Positions 57,851 to 64,000 of a DNA stretch of 64,000 nt are shown here, piece by piece; positions within the stretch are counted from its first letter, which is position 1; every line of letters begins with the position of its first letter. A model generated the notes under the pieces. The model had not been told where the DNA came from, made no database searches, and saw nothing but the letters and a program-made list of their open reading frames with translations. Position numbers and translations under genes: made by a program. The stretch spans positions 7,338,501 through 7,402,500 of the forward strand of contig NZ_JAUSYD010000001.1 in assembly GCF_030816615.1 (NCBI RefSeq), written 5' to 3'. The DNA is from Streptomyces sp. B1I3 (GTDB taxonomy: Bacteria; Actinomycetota; Actinomycetes; Streptomycetales; Streptomycetaceae).

Positions 57851-58021
57851 CGGAGGAGCAACGCACCCCACCCCTTGGGCCCGACGGCCCAGCGGTGTCC
57901 CGAGGCCTCGGCTGCTCGAGCATGACCGGCAGCTCCCGCTGCCCCCGCCTGCGCGACAACCTGGCCGCCCTCTACCTGCACCTGACCGCCCCGATCGACC
58001 GATGAGGAAGGAAGCACTCTG

Positions 58022-58300
58022 ATGACGAAGCCATCCCGTGCACGAGGGGCACTCGCAGCGGTGCACGCGGCGCTCGCGCTGACCGCCTCACGACGGGCTG
58101 GACTGTTAGGGCAGGCAAGCGGTGGGTCCGCCCCGCCGCCACCGTGATGCTCGTGATCGGCACCAGCGTCGCACTGACCGGGCTGCGCACCAAGGACACC
58201 TCCGGCGCGACCGGACTGCCGCCGACGCTGGGCTGGGCCGGAATGATTCCCTGCAGCAGGCGTCGTCGCGGTCGCACTGCTGTGGAGACGACCGCAGCTG
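58022..58300 (+). pseudogene. Decayed small membrane protein
   Basis: ATG 58022 after AGGAAGGAAGCACTCTG opens MTKPSRARGALAAVHAALAL, a hydrophobic start. A second frame from about 58140 gives VMLVIGTSVALTGLRTKDTS and GATGLPPTLGWAGMIP, membrane-like and natural. At least one shift or deletion separates them. It looks like the remains of a two-helix membrane protein. Confidence 0.35.
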
Positions 58301-58413
58301 ACATGACGCCGGCTCCATACGACGTTGCGCATGGGGACCGACGGCAACCACCGCGACCGCACGGACCCGCACCAACACAGGTCACGACCACCGCAAACCA
58401 CGGAGGAAGACAC

Positions 58414-59178
58414 ATGCAGCGCATCGGCATCATCGGAGTGGGCGAGATCGGCCGGGCCGTCGTCGAGGGCCTGCGCCACGAGGGTGGTGCCTCGCCGGAG
58501 GTCTTCCTCTCTCCGCGGGGAGCCCGCACCGGCGCCGTACTGTCCGAGCGCTTCGAAGGCGTCCAGGTGTGCGTAGACAACCAGGAGGTAGTGGACCGCT
58601 CTGAGCTGGTGATCATCGCCGTGCGCCGCCAGGACCACCACGAAGCCCTCGCCGGGCTGAAGGTGGATGACGACAAGACAGTGGTCAACCTGATAGCCGG
58701 CATCGCCACCGACGACCTGCGCCGGACCCTGGCCACCGACGCCCCGATCGTCCGGGCCATCCCGCTGCCCGCAGTGCGCGAGCGCCGCTCCGTCACCGTG
58801 ACCTGCCCCGCGCACCCGGCGGTGGACTCCTTCTTCGAACAACTGGGCGGAGCGCTCCCCGTCGCGGACGAGGGTGCCTTCAACGTCTTTTCCGCACTGA
58901 CCGGGACGCTCACTGCCCACTACAGCTACCTCGCCACGCTCACCTCGTGGGCTGCCGGCCACGGCATCTCCTCCGACGCCGCCGAGCGGTATGTGCGCGG
59001 CCTCTTCCAGAACGTCGGCCGTTCCCTGGACGACGAGACCCGCCCTCTGCGCCAACTCACCGCCGACCACGAGACGCCCAAAGGGAACAACGAGCACATC
59101 CGCACCACCTGGTTCGATGCGGCCAACGCAGCAGCCCTCCAAAGGGCCCTGGATGGCCTCCTCACCGATCTGAAGTAG
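58414..59178 (+). CDS. Pyrroline-5-carboxylate reductase-like protein, 254 aa
   Basis: MQRIGIIGVGEIGRAVVEGL is a NADP-binding Rossmann start; DRSELVIIAVRRQDHHEAL, TVVNLIAGIATDDLRRTL and PIVRAIPLPAVRERRSVT follow, as in ProC-type reductases. The C-terminal helical domain (AFNVFSALTGTLTAHYSYLA) is present. The usual ProC signature (GSxPAY) is not conserved, so it may reduce a different imine or keto substrate. ATG 58414 has GGAGGAAGACAC. It is isolated from proline genes. Confidence 0.89.
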   Translation: MQRIGIIGVGEIGRAVVEGLRHEGGASPEVFLSPRGARTGAVLSERFEGVQVCVDNQEVVDRSELVIIAVRRQDHHEALAGLKVDDDKTVVNLIAGIATDDLRRTLATDAPIVRAIPLPAVRERRSVTVTCPAHPAVDSFFEQLGGALPVADEGAFNVFSALTGTLTAHYSYLATLTSWAAGHGISSDAAERYVRGLFQNVGRSLDDETRPLRQLTADHETPKGNNEHIRTTWFDAANAAALQRALDGLLTDLK

Positions 59179-59276
59179 GAGCGTCCGCCGGGACATGCCT
59201 CCGAGGCCGGGAGCGGCGACTCCACTGCGCGTCTCTCGCAAACGGTCCTTTACCCGAGCAAGATCAATAGAGCCGT

Positions 59277-59840
59277 ATGGAGAGCGCTGAGAGCCGGACG
59301 GGCTCGGAGAAGCCGTTCTCACTCAAGAGGGGTGGAAGGGCGGTTCTGCGACTTGCGTTGAGCGAAAAATCGGGGCTCATGACGGCCCCTCAAGAGCCTT
59401 CCCCGTCCGCCGCATCGGAAGCCGATCGCGTCGAACACCATCCGTGCCCGAAGTGCAAGGCGGTCCCCGGCTCGCCGTGCCGCTCACGCTCCGGCGTGGT
59501 CGCCAGCGCGTACCGCACCGGCCGCTTCACCAAGGTGCCAAGGTGCCAAAGCTCGCGAAGGAACTGCGGGTGCAGACGCCCGCCGACTGCGGCCCCGGCC
59601 AGCCGTGGCAGCCTGGCGGTCCCCGCCGCGATCGACCCCAGCCTGCCGAGCGCGGACATCCGCGTCCGCTACGCGCGCTGCTCGATGCTGGGGCAGGAAC
59701 TCGGCTCACAGCTGGACGCGCTTGCCAAGCACTGCATCCCCCGGGAGAAGATCTTCAGCGAGAAGATCAGCACTCGGGTCAAGGTCCGCCCCCAGTTCTA
59801 GGAGGCGCTGAAGACCGCCCGGGAGATCAAGGCGCACGTC
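59277..59840 (+). pseudogene. Serine recombinase with N-terminal zinc region, broken
   Basis: HHPCPKCKAVPGSPCRSRSG then VVASAYRTGRFTKVP is the extra N-terminal Cys region; a shift near 59545 leads to a second frame (LAKELRVQTPAD). The catalytic domain reads DIRVRYARCSMLGQELGSQL then DALAKHCIPREKIFSEKIS, TRVKVRPQF, then a TAG stop before EALKTAREIKAH. The catalytic Ser (YARCS) is kept. Homology ends near 59840. It is a degraded relative of the recombinase at 29.7 kb. Confidence 0.76.
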
Positions 59841-60047
59841 AGAGCGCGATTTCCGTGCTGTGGAACGGTTACTACAGCGCGATGGTCTCGTCGATCCGCG
59901 CGTACAGGGACAGGCGGGCCTGCTCGTAGCGGCGGTTGGACGCCAGCGGCAGCCGGGCGAGCCCTGGGGCGACCATGCGCAGGAAGGCGCCGACTGGTCG
60001 GTTCGTGTGCCACCGCCGTGTTCAGGCCGGGTACGCAGGAGCGTGGT

Positions 60048-60755
60048 TCAGGTGCTGACCTGCGGGTGTGCGGGGCTGAGGTAGTGGACGGTGCTTCCAG
60101 CGGCATGCTCGGTGAGCAGGTCCTGCAGTTCGCCGGTGGCGGTCTTGAGGAGGTGTCCGTCGCGGGCGTTATGAAGGGTTTCCAGGACGAAGGCGACGTG
60201 GGTGGAGTCTTCGGTGACGCGGGTGCGGTGGGCGTCGCGGTGGTTCCAGTGGCGGGTGAGCACGTCGGTGGTGTCGGCGTAGATGATCTCGCCGGGCTTG
60301 GGGTTCTCGACGGTGTGGGGCTCGCCGAGTGGGGTGAAGGTCTCGGTGCCGTCGGCGTAGCGGATCTCGACGTCGCCGGTGACGTGGTCGAGATCGAAGG
60401 CGCCGGCGGGCAGGCCGTGGCGGACGGAGACGGCGTTGTAGGAGTCGACGGCCGGGTTGATCCGCGGCAGGGCGCCCTTCTTGGCCATGCGGCGGCCCAG
60501 CGCGTCGACGCTGGGGCGGATGCGGCGGGGGTTGGTACCGAAGGAGCGGTAGGCGGTGTGCCACGCCTCGATACGCGGATCGGCCTCGTCAGCGGGGGCC
60601 CAGGTGCCGTCCGCGAACTGCCGCTCCAGATCTTCCAGGGCAGTCGCGGTGGCCGGCCAGGGTTCGTGGCCACGCAGACCGGTGGCGGTGACGACGGCGA
60701 TGAGAGTGTCGGCGAAGGCGTCGGCGACGGCGGGGCTGATGCGGAAGGTGGTCAC
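60048..60755 (-). CDS. B3/B4 tRNA-binding domain protein, 235 aa
   Basis: GTG 60755 opens VTTFRISPAVADAFADTLIA. The B3/B4 fold shows in YRSFGTNPRRIRPSVDALGR, PRINPAVDSYNAVSVRHGLP, AGAFDLDHVTGDVEIRYADG and PGEIIYADTTDVLTRHWNHR. Stand-alone B3/B4 proteins resemble the editing region of PheRS beta and may clear mischarged tRNA or bind amino acids. It is followed on the same strand by PaiB and EamA genes upstream, which together form a common actinomycete cassette with the XRE-cupin regulator. Confidence 0.87.
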   Translation of the reverse strand: MTTFRISPAVADAFADTLIAVVTATGLRGHEPWPATATALEDLERQFADGTWAPADEADPRIEAWHTAYRSFGTNPRRIRPSVDALGRRMAKKGALPRINPAVDSYNAVSVRHGLPAGAFDLDHVTGDVEIRYADGTETFTPLGEPHTVENPKPGEIIYADTTDVLTRHWNHRDAHRTRVTEDSTHVAFVLETLHNARDGHLLKTATGELQDLLTEHAAGSTVHYLSPAHPQVST

Positions 60756-60792
60756 AGGGGGGTCCGTTCCGGGAGTGCGGGGCGGGGCGGAG

Positions 60793-61440
60793 TCAGGCTT
60801 TCCAGGGGCCGATGCGGTCCAGGCGGCGTGTCTGCTGGTGGGCGGTGGGCACGTCCAGACCCTGGCCGCGCTCGGTGAGCCGCCGGGCGGTGTCGACGCG
60901 CTGCTCGACGGGTTTGTGATCGTCGTACTTGAACTTCGCACGGACCTCGGTGACGTCCAGGCGCAGGCCGCGGATGCCGGGCAGCATTCGCCCGTAAGGC
61001 TGCTGGGCGGGGTCGATGGGGGCGTGGTCGCCGTCGGGCTGGAAGTGCGCCATCTGCTGGCGCAGCAGTTCGGCCTTGGCCGCCGGGTCGTCGACGATGG
61101 TGGCCTGGCAGGTGAACTGGACGGCGGCGTAGTAGCTGGTGGGGACGCCGTCGGTGGGCGGGATGTCCGGCTTGGCGCGCCAAGGGCCGGGGATGAAGGC
61201 GTAGTCGCCGGTGACGGTGAAGGTGACGTTCGGGTCGGCCTCGATCATCTCCCAGATGGGGTTGGGGCGGGCGAGGTGGACCAGCAGGGTTTGGCCGCCG
61301 ACGGTGAAGTGGGTGGGCACGACGATCGGCGCCTGGCCGGGCAGGCCGTTGACGCTGAGGAGGCCGAAGTCGTGGCCGTCGGCGATCCAGTTCTGCCATT
61401 CGGTGTCGTCCAGGGCGGCGTCCCAGGGCTGGATGAACAT
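60793..61440 (-). CDS. PaiB-family FMN-binding protein, 215 aa
   Basis: MFIQPWDAALDDTEWQNWIA, then FGLLSVNGLPGQAPIVVPTH and FTVGGQTLLVHLARPNPIWE match the FMN-binding split barrel of PaiB, first described as a negative regulator in Bacillus sporulation. GDYAFIPGPWRAKPDIPPTD is the next conserved block. The C-terminal GQGLDVPTAHQQTRRLDRIG is normal. It lies between EamA and B3/B4 genes on the same strand, with 37-base and 31-base gaps, so an operon is likely. Confidence 0.93.
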   Translation of the reverse strand: MFIQPWDAALDDTEWQNWIADGHDFGLLSVNGLPGQAPIVVPTHFTVGGQTLLVHLARPNPIWEMIEADPNVTFTVTGDYAFIPGPWRAKPDIPPTDGVPTSYYAAVQFTCQATIVDDPAAKAELLRQQMAHFQPDGDHAPIDPAQQPYGRMLPGIRGLRLDVTEVRAKFKYDDHKPVEQRVDTARRLTERGQGLDVPTAHQQTRRLDRIGPWKA

Positions 61441-61471
61441 ACGCGGGGGTCCTTCCGGAGGGGAGCGGGGG

Positions 61472-62308
61472 TCAGGTGAGGGCGAGGAGGCTGACGGCGA
61501 CGGCGGCGGTGCCCAGGCCGATGAGCTGGGTGCGATAAATCCGTTCGGCGAGCACGGTGCGGGCGAGCAGGACGGTGCCGGCCGGGTACAGGGCGGTGAT
61601 CACGGCGACGACGGCCAGGTCGCCGCTGCGGGCCGCGAGCAGGAACAGCAGGTTGGCCACCGAGTCCAGCACGCCTGCCGCCGCCGACATCGTGTAGGCG
61701 GGCTTCTCCGAGCCCAGCCTCCGGAACATCAGCCCGGCCGCGGCCAGCGTGACCACGGAAGACACAGCCCGGCCGACAATCAACGGGCCCACCCCGCTGT
61801 CGGAGGGGGCCTGGTGCAGGAAGATCAGCTGCAGGGCGATGGCGGCCCCGGCGCCGAAGGCCATCAGCAGCGCGGCGCGCGTCGGGCGCGCACTACCGGC
61901 ACCGTGTCCGGCGCTGACCAGCACCACCGCTGCCAGCGCCAGGGGCAGGCCGATCAGCCCGGCCAGGCCCAGGTGCTCGCCCTGCAGCAGTCCGACACCG
62001 ACCGGCAGCATCGCCGAGATGAGCGCGGTTACGGGCGAGAGCACGTTCATCGGGCCGATCGCGAGCGTGCGGTAGAGCAGGGCGAAGGCAGCGGCCGACG
62101 CGACACCTGAGGCGGCGCCCCACGCGAGGGTGGCCGGGGCGAAGGAGGCGCCGAGGAAGGGCCACAGCAGCAGCTCCACGGTGAGCGAGGCCGGAGCGGC
62201 AATCATCACGGTGCGCAGGACGTGGGCCTTGCGGGCACCGAGGCCGCCAAGGAAGTCGGCACATCCGTAGGCCAGGGAACTGCCCAGGGCCAACAGCAGA
62301 GCGATCAC
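61472..62308 (-). CDS. EamA/DMT-family transporter, about 278 aa
   Basis: Ten hydrophobic segments, starting VIALLLALGSSLAYGCADFL and including ATLAWGAASGVASAAAFALL, LIGLPLALAAVVLVSAGHG, and LFLLAARSGDLAVVAVITAL, with two EamA repeats. It probably exports amino acids or other small molecules. I chose GTG 62308, preceded by AAGGGATGTACCC. It is divergent from the XRE-cupin gene, which likely regulates it together with PaiB and B3/B4. Confidence 0.92.
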   Translation of the reverse strand: MIALLLALGSSLAYGCADFLGGLGARKAHVLRTVMIAAPASLTVELLLWPFLGASFAPATLAWGAASGVASAAAFALLYRTLAIGPMNVLSPVTALISAMLPVGVGLLQGEHLGLAGLIGLPLALAAVVLVSAGHGAGSARPTRAALLMAFGAGAAIALQLIFLHQAPSDSGVGPLIVGRAVSSVVTLAAAGLMFRRLGSEKPAYTMSAAAGVLDSVANLLFLLAARSGDLAVVAVITALYPAGTVLLARTVLAERIYRTQLIGLGTAAVAVSLLALT

Positions 62309-62427
62309 GGGTACATCCCTTACTATCAATGGAACGACTACACCGTACAACGCACCGACCGAAGGTCGTCAACCGAACGACCGCGTGGTGCAGTGCAGTG
62401 ATCCACCTGCCTGGAGGGATGACAGCG

Positions 62428-63003
62428 ATGGCCGAGACCGAAGCGGCACTGCGGACGCTCGCGCACAACGTCCGCGCGGCCCGTACCCGCGCCGGACTGT
62501 CCCTGGACGAACTCGGCCGCCGCGCCAAGGTCAGCAAGGGCGCCCTGGTCGCCCTGGAAAAGGCCCAGGGCAATCCCAACTTCGCCACCCTGGTCCGCCT
62601 CGCCGACACCCTCGGCGCCTCCGTTTCCGCCCTGATGGAGGGACGGTCCGAGGAACGCGTCCGGGTGGTCAGCGCCGCCACCGTCATGCCCCTGTGGAAG
62701 GGCGAGCGCGGCGGCGAAGCTCGCCTCATGCTGACCACCAGCGGCCCGGCAGCCACCGAAGTCTGGCGCTGGACGCTGGAACCCGGCGAGGAATACCCCA
62801 GCCACCCCCACCAGGCCGGCGTCGTGGAGACCGTCAACGTCACCGCCGGGCAGATGGTGCTCGTCGTCAACGGCACCGACCACCCCGTCGAGGCGGGGCA
62901 GACCGCCACTTTCGACGCTGACGCCCCCCACACCTACCGCGGCTCAGGCACCGAGACCTGCCACCTGATCATGACCGTCCACCTGCCCCCCAGTCCCGCG
63001 TAG
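62428..63003 (+). CDS. XRE-family regulator with C-terminal cupin domain, 191 aa
   Basis: HTH: LRTLAHNVRAARTRAGLSLD, ELGRRAKVSKGALVALEKAQ, GNPNFATLVRLADTLG. Cupin: EVWRWTLEPGEEYPSHPHQA, VVETVNVTAGQMVLVVNGTD and FDADAPHTYRGSGTETCHL. ATG 62428 has GGAGGG at a good distance; ATG 62419 is also in frame. It is the typical regulator for the EamA transporter and associated genes. Confidence 0.93.
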   Translation: MAETEAALRTLAHNVRAARTRAGLSLDELGRRAKVSKGALVALEKAQGNPNFATLVRLADTLGASVSALMEGRSEERVRVVSAATVMPLWKGERGGEARLMLTTSGPAATEVWRWTLEPGEEYPSHPHQAGVVETVNVTAGQMVLVVNGTDHPVEAGQTATFDADAPHTYRGSGTETCHLIMTVHLPPSPA

Positions 63004-63204
63004 CCCTGGGTGGGCCAGGTGTCCACACCGGACAATCCCTGTCTGTCGTCAAACGAATCGTTTGCCGAGAGACGGCCGACGCGTCCAATGAACCGTGCAA
63101 TCAGAGGGTTCGGGGCGGCGCGAATCCAATCAGATCCGATGGTGATCGCTGTCAGGGTTCGACGACAGATAGGGTCCGGTCCTCCGTACGGAAGGGGCCC
63201 TTCG

Positions 63205-63825
63205 GTGGCGAACCTGGTCTACAAGCGGGTCTCGACCGACCGGCAGTCGACGGCCCGGCAGAAGCTCGTCCTGGACGAGGCCGGGGTCGAGGACCCGGTC
63301 GTCTTCAAGGAGGACCCGGGCACCTCCAGTCGCCTCCATCCCCTCCAGCGGCCGAAGTTCCGCGAACTGCTCACCTACGCGCGGCCGGGCGACACCGTGC
63401 ACATCTACGAGATGTTCCGCCTCGTCCGCGGCACCGGGCACATCCTCGACGTGCTCGACGTCCTCCACCGCGACCGTCTCGCCCTGCGCATCCACGACGG
63501 CGCGTTCTCCGCGATGGACCTCACCGCCCGCCACCTGCGCACCGGAGAGCTCCTGTCCACCGTCAAGTTCGTGGTGCAGACCCTCACGGCCGCCGGCGAA
63601 CTCCAGCGCCGCCTCCAGCGGGAGCTGACCTACGACGGACTGCGGGCCGCCGAGACCAAAGGCAGCAAGGGCGGACGCCGCCCCGCCGTGGCGGCCGCGA
63701 AGACCGCCGACGTACGCACCGCGTACCTGGAAGGCCGCTCGATCGCCGCTCTCGCCCGCGACCACGGCGTTAGCCGCGGCGCGATGTACGGCCGTCGCCG
63801 ACCTCCCCGTGCGGCGGACTCGTAG
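63205..63825 (+). CDS. Serine recombinase (resolvase), 3' end altered, 206 aa
   Basis: GTG 63205 opens VANLVYKRVSTDRQSTARQK with the nucleophile Ser (RVSTD), followed by YARPGDTVHIYEMFRLVRGT, LRIHDGAFSAMDLTARHLRT and VKFVVQTLTAAGELQRRLQR. An HTH ends SIAALARDHGVSRGAMYGRR. The last residues (RRPPRAADS) do not look like the family end (which usually runs GAIRTAVADLLP), so the 3' end was probably replaced at a junction near 63795. The catalytic domain is complete. Confidence 0.86.
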   Translation: MANLVYKRVSTDRQSTARQKLVLDEAGVEDPVVFKEDPGTSSRLHPLQRPKFRELLTYARPGDTVHIYEMFRLVRGTGHILDVLDVLHRDRLALRIHDGAFSAMDLTARHLRTGELLSTVKFVVQTLTAAGELQRRLQRELTYDGLRAAETKGSKGGRRPAVAAAKTADVRTAYLEGRSIAALARDHGVSRGAMYGRRRPPRAADS

Positions 63826-64000
63826 AGCATCTTCCACTGCGTCTTCTCCCGCAGGGCCACGTCAAGCCGCCATAGGGCAGCGATCTGGTTCTCCGCGAGA
63901 GCCTTGGTGCGGTCCGGCGGTGCCGGCCGCCGCTCGATGCCGATCGTGGGATCGCCTTCGATCCAGCCCTGGCGCTGCCACCAGCCGATCGCTTTGCGGG
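63822..64000 (-). pseudogene. Tyrosine recombinase, partial, runs off the window
   Basis: The minus strand reads GWWQRQGWIEGDPTIGIERR-like GGWQRQGWIEGDPTIGIERR, PAPPDRTKALAENQIAALWR and LDVALREKTQWKMLYESAAR, then loses homology near 63822. This is the stretch from the core-binding domain to just before the first catalytic Arg of an integrase. The catalytic end is missing; the start lies beyond the window. Confidence 0.68.

Overview
The window is high-GC actinomycete DNA, almost certainly Streptomyces. The signs are strong third-position GC bias, frequent GTG starts, and family types typical of that genus (XRE/TPR regulator, anti-sigma-type ATPase, DUF6415-like protein, WYL and TetR regulators, replication-relaxation protein, PaiB/EamA/XRE-cupin cassette). 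Many truncated transposases, integrases and resolvases sit between intact genes, so this looks like an accessory region such as a chromosome arm, an integrated element or a large plasmid. The sequence alone does not say which.

Layout. 0-9.4 kb: an RHS remnant, an EF-hand protein, a BisC-type molybdoenzyme, a cupin protein, two IS5-type elements (one partial), a 3' tRNA fragment and a secreted glycine-rich repeat protein. 9.8-16.4 kb: a decayed replication-relaxation gene, then a compact isoprenoid locus with a trans-polyprenyl diphosphate synthase, two cis-prenyltransferases, a squalene/phytoene synthase-like enzyme and a two-gene ABC transporter. 17.7-22.6 kb: an oxidoreductase/RidA/SRPBCC operon divergent from a GntR regulator with two palindromic operators. 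Its distal SDR gene is broken and separated from the operon by an IS427-type element with a 3-bp target duplication. 22.8-30.7 kb: a graveyard of Tn3, IS1380, IS110 and integrase pieces, an intact tyrosine recombinase, a HEPN/zinc-ribbon gene divergent from a helix-turn-helix gene, a polymorphic-toxin tail with a probable immunity gene, a solitary CRISPR repeat and a serine recombinase.

31-38.6 kb is the most ordinary part: carboxylesterase, MDR oxidoreductase, TetR divergent from an aldo/keto reductase, AraC regulator, two overlapping MmcQ/YjbR genes and rarA. 38.9-43.7 kb holds resolvase and IS6 fragments, a small membrane protein, a peptidoglycan-binding protein with an M15-like C-terminus and a decayed CRISPR unit. 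43.9-48.7 kb is a Streptomyces regulatory block (XRE/TPR protein, HATPase, DUF6415-like protein, a hypothetical, an HhH-GPD glycosylase-like protein) ending in a truncated B12-binding/radical-SAM gene. 49-54 kb has a VOC protein divergent from a WYL regulator, a one-spacer CRISPR array, a NucA/NucB nuclease tail and a decayed ISL3 element with clear terminal repeats. 54-64 kb has a tRNA-like gene, a thioredoxin-like protein lacking its first active-site Cys, a TetR/esterase pair with a palindromic operator, a P5CR-like reductase, the B3/B4-PaiB-EamA/XRE-cupin cassette, and a serine recombinase abutting a partial integrase.

The best candidate for an undescribed system is the isoprenoid locus at 10.6-16.4 kb. 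Next are the HEPN/zinc-ribbon plus HTH pair at 26.5-28.6 kb and three orphan CRISPR remnants, at least two lying beside toxin-like genes. No cas genes were seen in the window.
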